DNA of 64,000 nt. It comes from Stenotrophomonas maltophilia. Lineage in GTDB: Bacteria > Pseudomonadota > Gammaproteobacteria > Xanthomonadales > Xanthomonadaceae. Positions 1-7,281 of the stretch are shown in pieces; the first letter of the stretch is position 1; each line of letters begins with the position of its first letter. The stretch lies in the NCBI GenBank assembly GCA_002387845.1, contig DGLB01000074.1, forward strand, positions 52,081-116,080. Direction: 5' to 3'. Under the pieces are notes generated by a model. The model was not told where the DNA came from. It did not search any database and saw only the letters and a program-made list of their open reading frames with translations. The position numbers and the translations under genes are program-made.

Positions 1-2
1 GG

Positions 3-1301
3 CAGCGCGTCCTTGGCGGCTTCGTGCTGGGCGCGCTGGCCGGCTGGCTGCTGGGTCCGGCCGCTGAAACCTGGTTTGGTCCGCTCGGCGACCTGTACGT
101 CACCCTGATCAAGATGATCGCGGTGCCGCTGGTGTTCTTCGCGGTCATCAACGCGATCTCCTCGCTGCACGGGCAGAAGTCGGTGGCGGCCCTGGGGGGG
201 CGCACCTTCCTGTGGTTCATCGGCACCGCCGCACTGGCGGTGTGCGTGGGCCTGGCGGTGGGTACGGTCATGCAGCCGGGCACGGGCAACCTCAGCCTGA
301 GCATGGACCACGGCTACACCCCGCGCGAAGTGCCCAGCGTGGTCAAGGTGGTCATGGACGTGGTGCCGTCCAACGTGTTCTATGCACTGAGTGGCATCGG
401 CACGCGGGTCAATGCCGCGGGTGAGACCGTGCTTGCGGCGGGCCGGGGGTCGATCCTGCCGGTGATCTTCTTTGCCGGTCTGATCGGCTTCGCCATGGTC
501 AAACTCGGCGACAAGGTCGCCGAAGCGCGCAAGCTGACCGGGCAGATGAGCGAGATCATGATCCAGATCACCCGCTTCGTGCTGGAGGTGACCCCGCTGG
601 GTACCTTCGGCCTGATCGCAGGGCTGGTCGGCAGCTATGGGTTCGAGAAGCTGCTGCCGCTGGGCAATTTCGTGCTGGCGCTGTACATCGCCTGTGCCCT
701 GCACATCGTGGTGGTGTACGGCAGCCTGTTGCTGGCGCATGGGCTGAATCCGCTGAAGTTCTTCCGCGGCGCGTCGCCGGGCATGCAGGTCGCCTTTGTC
801 AGTTCGTCCAGCTTCGCCGCAATGCCGGTGGCGATGCGCTCGATCACCCACAACCTGGGCGTGAACAAGGACTACGCCTCGTTCGCGGTGCCGCTGGGTG
901 CCAGCATCAAAATGGACGGGTGCGGTGCGATCTACCCCGCGCTGTGCGCGGTGTTCATCGCCCAGTACACCGGCGTGCCGCTCACCCCGGAACAGTATGT
1001 AGTGGTGCTGATCGCCTCGGTGCTGGGCAGCTTCGGCACGGCTGGCGTGCCGGGCACGGCCGTGGTGATGGCCACGGTGGTGCTGAGCGCGGCCAACCTG
1101 CCGCTGGAGACCATTGGGTACCTGTATGCCATCGACCGCATCCTCGACATGATGCGCACGATGACGAACGTGACCGGCCAGATGCTGGTGCCGGTGCTGG
1201 TGGCCAAGGAAACCGGGCTGCTGGACCAGCAGGTGTACGACAACCCGTCCACCAACCCGGGGGTGGATGAAGCGCCACCGGAGCCGCGTTCCGGCAGCTG
1301 A
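3..1301 (+). CDS. dicarboxylate/amino acid:cation symporter (DAACS/GltP family), 5' truncated by window edge
   Basis: Inner-membrane secondary transporter of the glutamate transporter fold. The frame is already open at base 3, and the first start candidate (GTG at 24) lies inside the first helix, so the real start is outside the window. Visible family marks are the TM3 stretch IKMIAVPLVFF, the serine-rich hairpin-1 motif SSSSFAAMPVA near base 801, the HP2 stretch GTAGVPGTAVVMA, and the substrate-binding helix DMMRTMTNVTG. The cation-site motif usually written NMDGT reads KMDGC (909-923) and the usual NVTGD reads NVTGQ (1167-1181), so ion coupling may differ from GltPh. The substrate cannot be read from the sequence. 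An 11-bp hairpin follows 22 bases after the stop. Confidence 0.85.
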   Translation, partial: QRVLGGFVLGALAGWLLGPAAETWFGPLGDLYVTLIKMIAVPLVFFAVINAISSLHGQKSVAALGGRTFLWFIGTAALAVCVGLAVGTVMQPGTGNLSLSMDHGYTPREVPSVVKVVMDVVPSNVFYALSGIGTRVNAAGETVLAAGRGSILPVIFFAGLIGFAMVKLGDKVAEARKLTGQMSEIMIQITRFVLEVTPLGTFGLIAGLVGSYGFEKLLPLGNFVLALYIACALHIVVVYGSLLLAHGLNPLKFFRGASPGMQVAFVSSSSFAAMPVAMRSITHNLGVNKDYASFAVPLGASIKMDGCGAIYPALCAVFIAQYTGVPLTPEQYVVVLIASVLGSFGTAGVPGTAVVMATVVLSAANLPLETIGYLYAIDRILDMMRTMTNVTGQMLVPVLVAKETGLLDQQVYDNPSTNPGVDEAPPEPRSGS

Positions 1302-1308
1302 CTGCGTG

Positions 1309-1317
1309 CTGTAACAG
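1309..1317. promoter_or_regulatory. candidate activator site 1 (CTGTAACAG)
   Basis: Dyad CTGT-A-ACAG, the first of three TGTAACA motifs upstream of the sigma-54 promoter of the Fap-like operon. It lies about 210 bp before the estimated transcription start. Its centre is 21 bp (two helical turns) from site 2. Confidence 0.4.
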
Positions 1318-1323
1318 GTGTAT

Positions 1324-1355
1324 CGCCGGGTGTAACAGCCGTGATACACCCGGCG
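1324..1355 (+). terminator. hairpin after the symporter gene, possible terminator
   Basis: Perfect 11-bp stem CGCCGGGTGTA / TACACCCGGCG with a 10-base loop, 22 bases after the symporter stop. A clean T-run is missing (TTAAACCGTTGTT follows), so termination is only possible. The left arm overlaps one of three TGTAACA motifs, so the element may instead be protein-binding DNA. Confidence 0.4.
1331..1337. promoter_or_regulatory. candidate activator site 2 (TGTAACA)
   Basis: Second TGTAACA motif, inside the 11-bp hairpin. Its centre is 21 bp from site 1 and 95 bp (about nine turns) from site 3, so all three would face the same side of the helix. Enhancer function is inferred. Confidence 0.4.
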
Positions 1356-1421
1356 TTAAACCGTTGTTATCAAGGCATCAGCACCTCGCCTGCCCGTGTT
1401 CAGCCGCTGTGAAGACGGCGC

Positions 1422-1436
1422 GCGGTGTAACACCGC
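1422..1436. promoter_or_regulatory. candidate activator site 3 (15-bp perfect dyad)
   Basis: GCGGTGT-A-ACACCGC is a perfect palindrome around the TGTAACA core, about 94 bp before the estimated start. It is the strongest of the three copies. This position and symmetry suit a dimeric sigma-54 enhancer-binding protein such as the regulator at 7362-8699. The binding protein is inferred. Confidence 0.5.
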
Positions 1437-1470
1437 TGTTGCGCTGAGTGTCACGCGCTTGCGCCCAAAC

Positions 1471-1486
1471 GCCTGCAATTGCAGGC
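1471..1486. repeat. 16-bp perfect palindrome upstream of the sigma-54 promoter
   Basis: GCCTGCAATTGCAGGC has no loop and ends 10 bases before the -24 element. It could be a repressor operator or part of the promoter architecture. It lies outside the coding sequence if translation starts at 1545. Confidence 0.45.
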
Positions 1487-1496
1487 CTTCGGGACT

Positions 1497-1512
1497 TGGC
1501 ACGAATGCTGCT
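1497..1512 (+). promoter_or_regulatory. sigma-54 (-24/-12) promoter of the Fap-like operon
   Basis: TGGCAC-GAATG-CTGCT matches the consensus TGGCAC-N5-TTGCW with one mismatch, and the extended YTGGCACG -24 block is exact. The predicted start near 1522 leaves a leader of about 22 bases with GGGAG at 1534-1538 before the ATG at 1545. It is preceded by three TGTAACA motifs, and a sigma-54 activator gene lies just beyond the operon. Confidence 0.75.
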
Positions 1513-1544
1513 CTACCTCTCCCGCATGGTTTCGGGAGATCGCG

Positions 1545-2087
1545 ATGGACAGCGTTGCCGTACGAAGCAGAACCGCACGAAATGCCGCCTGGCTGCTGGC
1601 TCTGGCGGTGTTGCTGCCGATGGCCGCGCAGGCCTCGGGCGCACGCACCGGGGTCAAGGCGCAGCCGGGTGAGATCGTCCTGCTGCGCGATGTCTCGGCG
1701 CGGCCTGCGTACCGGCCCGCACCGCCCGGGGTCGCACTGATTGCCGACCCCTCGCCGAATCGCGAAGTGTCTGCCGCCCTGGGAACGTCTGGCGGCATGG
1801 ACGAACTGGGGGATGAAGATTTCGCCTCGATGGGGTCCAACACCGGCGCGGGCACGACGGGGCACTCGCAGACCACCGTGGAACGGGTCACCGGCGGCAC
1901 GGTCAACGCCACGCTGGGCAACATCACCGAGAACGGGGTGCTTTCCGGCAGCGGGCTGACCAAGACCATGAGCACCCCGATGAGCGCTGTTGGCAACGCC
2001 ACGCGCGGCATCGGCGATACCGTTCGCGGCGCGTTGTCGCAGTTCCCGATGGGCACCGGCCAGCCTGCAGGTGGGCCCGGCAAATGA
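1545..2087 (+). CDS. FapA-position secreted protein of the Fap-like operon
   Basis: First gene of the operon, 180 residues. ATG 1545 is chosen because GGGAG sits 6 bases upstream and because longer versions would contain the sigma-54 promoter. The n-region and hydrophobic core WLLALAVLLPMAAQA form a signal peptide. The mature part has a PGEIVLLRDVSARP segment, a Gly/Ser/Thr-rich middle and no cysteine. By position it corresponds to FapA, a periplasmic accessory in Pseudomonas, but similarity by eye is weak and the assignment rests on order. It overlaps the next gene by 4 bases (ATGA). Confidence 0.55.
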   Translation: MDSVAVRSRTARNAAWLLALAVLLPMAAQASGARTGVKAQPGEIVLLRDVSARPAYRPAPPGVALIADPSPNREVSAALGTSGGMDELGDEDFASMGSNTGAGTTGHSQTTVERVTGGTVNATLGNITENGVLSGSGLTKTMSTPMSAVGNATRGIGDTVRGALSQFPMGTGQPAGGPGK

Positions 2088-2716
2088 ATCGCACTGTCGC
2101 CTTCCTTGTCGTGGCCGCACTGCTGCCACTGTCTGCCGCCGCGCAGCAGGCAGACGACTACGCGGCGATGTTGAGCTATCTCAACCACAGCCGCATTGAC
2201 GGCAATGCGCTGCGCAATGCCGACGGCGCGATCACCGTGAACATGGTGTCCGGCGATCTCAACCAGCAGGCCAATCTGCTGGGTATGGCCAGCGGCGAAA
2301 CATCGGCCATCAACATCAGCGCGCGGCAGCGCCTGGCGGGCAACCGGGTCACCGGTTCGGGTCCGCTGGACGCCAGCGCCAGCATCGGCGGCCAGGCTCT
2401 GAACGGAGCCACCGGCGTTGCCATGATCAATCAGGCCAGCGGCATCGGCAACGCGACGGTCAACGTCGTGACAGCCACGCTGGCGCAACAGGGCATACGC
2501 GAGTCCGACGACGAGGCCCTCGCGGCTTCGGGGGCACTTGCGTCAGCAGGGGGGCAGGACCTCGCCAACAGCCGCAAAGCGGCTGGTACCCGCAGCGTCG
2601 CCGTGGAGGACACGGCATTGCGGGGCTTTGACGGCGTGCTGCAACTCAATCAGATCGCGGGTTCTGGCAACGCCACCGCCAACCAGCTTGGCATCTCCGT
2701 GCAGTCCACCCCGTGA
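2084..2716 (+). CDS. Fap-type repeat protein, FapB-like minor amyloid subunit candidate
   Basis: 210 residues with a clear signal peptide (MNRTVAFLVVAALLPLSAAA). The mature protein carries three degenerate repeats, at about residues 36-72, 101-136 and 175-208. Each contains the pattern N-x3-(S/A)G-x2-N-x3-N, for example VNMVSGDLNQQAN, INQASGIGNATVN and LNQIAGSGNATAN. This spacing of Asn and Gly is typical of Fap subunits, in which repeats stack as cross-beta. There is no cysteine. Position two in the operon corresponds to FapB, the proposed nucleator in Pseudomonas. The start is translationally coupled to the preceding gene by a 4-base overlap. Confidence 0.65.
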   Translation: MNRTVAFLVVAALLPLSAAAQQADDYAAMLSYLNHSRIDGNALRNADGAITVNMVSGDLNQQANLLGMASGETSAINISARQRLAGNRVTGSGPLDASASIGGQALNGATGVAMINQASGIGNATVNVVTATLAQQGIRESDDEALAASGALASAGGQDLANSRKAAGTRSVAVEDTALRGFDGVLQLNQIAGSGNATANQLGISVQSTP

Positions 2717-2760
2717 GTTGTTTCACCCACCCGATAGTCCGTGATGAGAGAGAGGGCACC

Positions 2761-4197
2761 ATGAATACCACGATGAAAAGGACCGTACTGGCGCTGGCCG
2801 TCGCCGTTGCTTCTGCGTCGGTAGCCGCAAACCCCCGCCACAATGGACCGGATATCGATACCCGTATCGATACCCATATCGACACTGACATCCATACCGA
2901 TATCGACACCAACATCGATACCGATATCGATACCGACATCGATACCAAGATCCGCAACGAATGGGATTCGCGGACCAAGATCCGCAACACCAGCACCACC
3001 AACACCAGCAGCAACACCAGCACCGACACCCGCACCGTGAACCATTCGCGGCAGGTAACGGTGAACGAGAACGTACAGAAGAACAGCAACATCCAGGCCG
3101 ACGAGCGCAAGGAAAAGAACAACCACGGCGTCGACGTGAACCTGGAATCGGACCTGCAGGTTGGTGCTGATGTGCAGTTCCGCGGCCGTCCCACCGTGTC
3201 GGGTGACCTGGAAGTCGATTCGGCGGCCATCGCCATCATCGACAACCGCCAGTCGGTCACCAACAACCACGGTGACAACGAACTGCTCGAGAACAATTCC
3301 TCGATCAGCGAGAACGTCGCCCAGGGAGCGTCCGGCAACCTCGGCTTCAACACCGCCGCCGGTGACAACAACGCGCAGGACAATGCGGCCTCGCTGTCCG
3401 CCGCGGATGCCTCGTTCACCTTCGGCATGTCCGATGCCCAGGTCTACGTGAACCAGTACGGTGCCGGCAACCAGACCTGGAATGACGGCGTGGTCAACAA
3501 CTCCAGCATCAGCGGCAACGCCTTCCGCAACGCGACCGGCAACATCGGCGTGAACAGCGCGGCCGGCAACAACAACGAGCAGAAGAACGCGCTGGCCGCT
3601 TCGGTGTCCACCGCCCGCATGGCCACGGCGAGCATCAGCTCCAACCAGGTCTCCACGGGTAACAGCGTGTCCAACGAAGGCTACGTCAAGCGCATGCAGG
3701 ACACCACCGAAGTCACCCTGCGTGGCACGGTGCGCGGCGGTACCGCTGCCATCGGCGTCGGCGGTTATCGCGGCAGCGGCAACGCCTACCAGTCGTCCAA
3801 CTTCTATGCGGACAGCTGGGAAGGCGAGCGTCACACCGGTGGCGATTCGACCGGGCATATCGACTATGACAACCAGTCGCAGGGTGCGGTGCAGAACCCG
3901 AACCGTCCGGGCGTCGGCGGTCTGGGCTTCGACACCGAAGAAGAAGGCGTGCTGGCCTTCGGCGAAGTCGGCTATGCCGATCTGCGCGCAAGCCTGAGCG
4001 GCACGGTGCAGACCACGCGCTGGGTGGTTGAGCGTGCGGAAAACAACGCCTCGCTGTCCGGTGATGCGTTCCGCAATGCCAGCGGCAACATCGGTGTGAA
4101 CGTCGCGGCCGGCACCGGCAACCTGCAGGCCAACAGCCTGGCACTGGCCGTGGCCCAGCCGTCCACCGGCACCCCGGGTGGCGGTGGCGGCGAGTAA
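2761..4197 (+). CDS. Fap-type repeat protein, FapC-like major amyloid subunit candidate
   Basis: 478 residues from ATG 2761, which follows GAGAGAGGG; the in-frame extension upstream lacks a ribosome site and a signal peptide. Signal peptide residues 1-23 are followed by a 34-residue DIDT tandem tract (31-64) and a polar Asn/Thr/Ser-rich stretch. Three strong repeats follow at 178-213, 247-282 and 428-463, each with a core like SGNIGVNVAAGTGNLQAN, separated by linkers of 33 and 145 residues. The repeat-linker-repeat-linker-repeat plan is that of FapC. Unlike Pseudomonas FapC there is no C-terminal CxxC, and no cysteine at all. The protein ends in a Gly-rich tail. It is likely secreted to the cell surface and assembled as fibres, which is inferred. 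Confidence 0.7.
   Translation: MNTTMKRTVLALAVAVASASVAANPRHNGPDIDTRIDTHIDTDIHTDIDTNIDTDIDTDIDTKIRNEWDSRTKIRNTSTTNTSSNTSTDTRTVNHSRQVTVNENVQKNSNIQADERKEKNNHGVDVNLESDLQVGADVQFRGRPTVSGDLEVDSAAIAIIDNRQSVTNNHGDNELLENNSSISENVAQGASGNLGFNTAAGDNNAQDNAASLSAADASFTFGMSDAQVYVNQYGAGNQTWNDGVVNNSSISGNAFRNATGNIGVNSAAGNNNEQKNALAASVSTARMATASISSNQVSTGNSVSNEGYVKRMQDTTEVTLRGTVRGGTAAIGVGGYRGSGNAYQSSNFYADSWEGERHTGGDSTGHIDYDNQSQGAVQNPNRPGVGGLGFDTEEEGVLAFGEVGYADLRASLSGTVQTTRWVVERAENNASLSGDAFRNASGNIGVNVAAGTGNLQANSLALAVAQPSTGTPGGGGGE
2851..2952 (+). repeat. 12-bp tandem repeat encoding (DIDT)n in the FapC-like subunit
   Basis: About 8.5 copies of a 12-base unit of the form GATATCGATACC encode D-I-D-T with R, H, N or K replacing some first Asp residues and one H at the third position. 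Drawn as a beta strand, Asp falls on one face and Ile/Thr on the other. Copy-number change would stay in frame. Confidence 0.9.
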
Positions 4198-4260
4198 GCC
4201 TGTCCGTTTTCGCAAGCAACACGCGTTGAGCGCAACAAACCCGGTCATCCGCCAATGGCC

Positions 4261-4321
4261 GGGCTCCCCGGGAGCCCCTGTTCCATCCTCCCCCTTTGGG
4301 GCAGGGGCTCCTTCCTTTTCC
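4261..4321 (+). promoter_or_regulatory. mutually exclusive hairpins between subunit and assembly genes (attenuator-like)
   Basis: Strand 4271-4280 (GGAGCCCCTG) can pair with 4302-4311 (CAGGGGCTCC), a 10-bp stem followed by TTCCTTTTCC that looks like a weak terminator. The 4271-4277 part can instead pair with 4261-4267 (GGGCTCC). A small CCCC-TTT-GGGG hairpin lies at 4291-4301. The element would let part of the transcripts stop after the abundant subunit gene. Function is inferred. Confidence 0.5.
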
Positions 4322-4334
4322 TGGAGCCACGCCG

Positions 4335-5030
4335 ATGTCGTTCTGCCGTCTGCTCTGCGCGGTACTGCTGTTGCTGCCGATTGCTCGCCTGCATGCGGGT
4401 GACGTCGCCTTCAGTGGAGTACTGCCCAATGGCGCCCTGTTTAACCAGCAGGTGGAAAGCATGCAGGAGCGGAAATTCCGCAACCTGGTGCGGCAGCACA
4501 CCGACTACAGCTGCGGCGCGGCCGCCCTGGCCACCATCCTGCGTTACGCCTACAACCTGGAGGCGAACGAGGCCACCGTGATCGAGGGCATGATGGGGGT
4601 CTCCGACCCGGAGCTGGTGCATCAGCGCGGTTTCTCGTTGCTGGACATCAAGCGCTATGTCGAATCGCTGGGCATGCGGGGACGTGGCTACCGCGTCAAC
4701 GAAGAGCGCCTGCGTTCGCTGCGGGTGCCGGGCCTGGTCCTGATGGATGTGCGCGGTTTCCGCCACTTCGTCGTGCTCAAGCAGGTCCGTGGCGATGTGG
4801 TGGACCTGGCCGATCCGATTCTGGGCAACCGCAGCATCACGCTTGACGAATTTCTGCAGTCATGGCCGTCCCGCGCCGTGTTCATCGTGATCGGTAGCGA
4901 TTTCAATCGCAACACGGTGTTGCTGCAGCCTGGCGAACGCCCCAGTGCGCGTTCGCTGTACGCCCGGCAGGGGCCGATCACCGAAGCGGAACTGGTGGAT
5001 TTCGGCTTTACCCACGCCGACCTGCTTTAG
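4335..5030 (+). CDS. C39-family peptidase, FapD-like
   Basis: 231 residues from ATG 4335, with TGGAG 8 bases upstream and a signal peptide (CRLLCAVLLLLPIARLHA). It is a papain-like bacteriocin-processing peptidase domain without the ABC transporter to which C39 domains are often fused. Catalytic residues are visible: Cys60 in DYSCGAAA, His144 in GFRHFVVL and Asp160 in DLADPILG. FapD of Pseudomonas is a periplasmic C39-type protein required for fibre formation, and this gene occupies the same fourth position. The stop is 8 bases before the next start, whose AGGAGG overlaps it. Confidence 0.8.
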   Translation: MSFCRLLCAVLLLLPIARLHAGDVAFSGVLPNGALFNQQVESMQERKFRNLVRQHTDYSCGAAALATILRYAYNLEANEATVIEGMMGVSDPELVHQRGFSLLDIKRYVESLGMRGRGYRVNEERLRSLRVPGLVLMDVRGFRHFVVLKQVRGDVVDLADPILGNRSITLDEFLQSWPSRAVFIVIGSDFNRNTVLLQPGERPSARSLYARQGPITEAELVDFGFTHADLL

Positions 5031-5038
5031 GAGGCATC

Positions 5039-5824
5039 ATGAACATCACCCCATGGACGCGAAGTGCGGTATTGCTGGCCCTGCTGGGCATGCTACCGGC
5101 CTACGCCGCCGACGCCCCGGCCACAGACGGGCAACGCAAGGCGGGCAAGGGACTGAGCGAGATTCCCGATCCCGAGCTGAACCTGATGCGCGGCCGTTAC
5201 ACCGTGAATGGCAACAGCGTGGCCTGGTTCGGCGTCACCATGATTTCGCAGTGGCAGGCCGGCACACAGGCCGCCGAAAGTGCGCTCACACTCGGCATGG
5301 ACTTCACCCACAGCGCGACGGCACCGAAAGTCAGCTTCACCCCCAGTGTCACCGTGACCGCGGCCGATGCGCCGCTGCCGGCCACACCGGGCCGCAGCGT
5401 GGAATCGGCCGGGCTGCAGAACGTGGCCGGTGTGACCCAAGCCATCCAGGTGGCCGGCGACAACAACGTGGCCAGCAACAGCACCCAGCTCACCGTGCGT
5501 GAGGGCAGTGCGCCGACCGGGCAGGCCACGTCCGCCGCGCCTGCGGCGACGGCACAGCACGGCGGCGTCAGCGCCGTGGCACAGATGGAGGGCAACAACG
5601 CCCAGGTGCAGCTGCAGATCGAAGGCGTCGGTGCGGTCCAGCAATGGATCCGCAACGGCAGCGTCGGCCAGACCATCGCGCTGAGCAGCGACGGCCAGGC
5701 GGTCAGCAACCGCATGCAGATCGAACTGGTGCGGCAGACCCTGGCAAGCAATGCGCCGTTGAGCCAGAACGTGGCGCAGGCCATGAACTTGGTGCGCGGC
5801 ATTGGCATGGGACCCGGTCAGTAA
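5039..5824 (+). CDS. FapE-like secreted protein of the amyloid operon
   Basis: 261 residues with signal peptide MNITPWTRSAVLLALLGMLP plus AYA, preceded by a strong AGGAGG. The segment at residues 39-72 reads LSEIPDPELNLMRGRY, then a WFGVTMISQWQ block, resembling the conserved N-terminal motif I recall for FapE. Two stretches (about 126-152 and 176-212) again show the Fap-like N-x-AG-x2-N-x3-N spacing, so the protein may co-polymerise or bind fibres. No cysteine. It is fifth in the operon, as fapE is. The assignment is by motif memory and position. Confidence 0.6.
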   Translation: MNITPWTRSAVLLALLGMLPAYAADAPATDGQRKAGKGLSEIPDPELNLMRGRYTVNGNSVAWFGVTMISQWQAGTQAAESALTLGMDFTHSATAPKVSFTPSVTVTAADAPLPATPGRSVESAGLQNVAGVTQAIQVAGDNNVASNSTQLTVREGSAPTGQATSAAPAATAQHGGVSAVAQMEGNNAQVQLQIEGVGAVQQWIRNGSVGQTIALSSDGQAVSNRMQIELVRQTLASNAPLSQNVAQAMNLVRGIGMGPGQ

Positions 5825-5866
5825 CCGGCCGGGTGGGGGGCGTCACCACAACCGTGGAACAAGGCA

Positions 5867-7165
5867 ATGCACACTTACCGCATGACTCCGCTGGCGCTGG
5901 CGGCGCTGGCGCTGATCCTCTCTGCCGGTGCACAGGCGCAGACCGCACCGGCCGATGAGGCCGACATCAAGGCGTTGGCCCAGCAGCTGGAAACACTGAA
6001 GGCCAACTACGCACAGGAAGTACGCCGCCTGCGCGAACTGGACATGCAGGTGCAGGCCATGCAGGCGCGCCTGTCCGGCAAGACCGGTCCGGCCACCGGT
6101 GCGGCCGCACCACCGCCGCCGGCCGTTGCGGCGGCGACCGCGCCGCCCAGCGGCGAAGGATATGCCAGCACGGCTGCCGAAGCGCAGCAGGCCCAACAGG
6201 CGTCCAAGCGCAGCGTGGACGACGTGAAGCAGCAGACCGCCACCTTGTTCACGCGTCGCTTCACGCTGGAAAACAGCCTGAGCTACGCACGCTATGACCG
6301 CAAGCAGGTGACGTTGAACGGCTTCCTGGCGTTGGACGCCATTTTCCTCGGCAACATCGCCATCGAAAACGTCGAATCGGACACGTTGACCTACAACCTG
6401 GCCGCGCGCTGGGGCGTGACGCCTCGCATGACGCTGAACCTGGACGTGCCGTATCTGGCGCGCAAGACGGTGTTCCAGAAGGGCGGTGCCGGTGGTTCGG
6501 CTGCGGCCATTGCACAGGAAGAAACGACCGGCAACGGGCTGGGTGACATCAGCCTGAGCGGCAACTTCCGTTTGAACCAGGAGAAAGGGCGCTGGCCGGA
6601 AACCGTGCTCAACGTCGGTGTGACCGCGCCGACCGGGCAGGAGCCTTACGGCGTGGACTGGAAAGTACTGGAGCGCGACGAGGACGACTTCATCCGTTTC
6701 GCCGTGCCGGGCGACCAGCCCACCGGCAACGGCGTGTGGCAGGCCAGCCTGGGCCTGTCGGCAGTGAAAACGGCGGATCCGGCGATCCTGTTCGCCAACG
6801 TCGGCTACATCCATTCCTTCGAACGCAGTTTCGACGACCTGGATGGCAATCCGGACACGGTGAACCCGGGTGACGTGAAGCTGGGCGGCTCGATCTACTT
6901 CGGTGCCGGCGTGGCGTTCGCGTTCAACGAGCGCACCAGCCTCAGCATGTCCTTCAGCGACAAGCTCAGCAGCCGCGCTTCCACCCGGTACAAGGGCGGG
7001 CAATGGGTCAAAGTGATCGGCAGTGACGCCAATGCAGCCACGCTGAATCTGGGCATCACCTACGCGCTCAACCGCAACACCACGCTGGTGAGTCAGCTGG
7101 GGATCGGGCTGACGCCGGATGCGCCGGACTTCACGCTTGCCTTCAGAATTCCGTACATGCTCTGA
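5867..7165 (+). CDS. FapF-like outer-membrane secretion channel
   Basis: 432 residues. A signal peptide (core LALAALALILSAGAQA) is followed by a heptad-rich helix at about residues 28-72, a Pro/Ala linker at 76-98, and a C-terminal half of alternating strands with Asn/Gly turns ending near FRIPYML, consistent with an outer-membrane beta-barrel. This coiled-coil plug plus barrel arrangement is that of FapF, which exports Fap subunits as a trimer. ATG 5867 has only AAGG upstream; ATG 5882 is an alternative start. It is the last gene of the operon. Confidence 0.7.
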   Translation: MHTYRMTPLALAALALILSAGAQAQTAPADEADIKALAQQLETLKANYAQEVRRLRELDMQVQAMQARLSGKTGPATGAAAPPPPAVAAATAPPSGEGYASTAAEAQQAQQASKRSVDDVKQQTATLFTRRFTLENSLSYARYDRKQVTLNGFLALDAIFLGNIAIENVESDTLTYNLAARWGVTPRMTLNLDVPYLARKTVFQKGGAGGSAAAIAQEETTGNGLGDISLSGNFRLNQEKGRWPETVLNVGVTAPTGQEPYGVDWKVLERDEDDFIRFAVPGDQPTGNGVWQASLGLSAVKTADPAILFANVGYIHSFERSFDDLDGNPDTVNPGDVKLGGSIYFGAGVAFAFNERTSLSMSFSDKLSSRASTRYKGGQWVKVIGSDANAATLNLGITYALNRNTTLVSQLGIGLTPDAPDFTLAFRIPYML

Positions 7166-7216
7166 GGCGCTTCTTCGCTTCGGGGTCATGCGCTACCGGT
7201 CGTTGTTTGTTTCAGT

Positions 7217-7241
7217 GCCGTCGTCTGTCGACCGACGCTAC
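7217..7241 (-). repeat. SMAG-like REP element
   Basis: Read on the minus strand it begins GTAG-CGTCGGTCGACAGACGACG, with CGTCG/CGACG arms. It is the left partner of an inverted pair with the element at 7258. Confidence 0.5.
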
Positions 7242-7257
7242 CGTTCGCACGCCGCGC

Positions 7258-7281
7258 GTAGTGACACGCCATGCGTGTCAC
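7258..7281 (+). repeat. SMAG-type REP element
   Basis: GTAG followed by stem TGACACGC / GCGTGTCA with loop CAT; a 9-bp stem when the flanking G-C is counted. It lies between the converging fapF-like and regulator genes, and the hairpin may also end transcription or protect 3' ends. Confidence 0.8.

Noticed and set aside
2851..2952. Possible CRISPR-like repeat
   Set aside because: Units are 12 bp with no spacers and lie inside a coding sequence.
2650..4248. Long minus-strand frame opposite the FapC-like gene
   Set aside because: It reads the DIDT tract as a VDVGIDIG-type low-complexity repeat, has no family motif, and the plus frame has signal peptide, ribosome site and Fap repeats.
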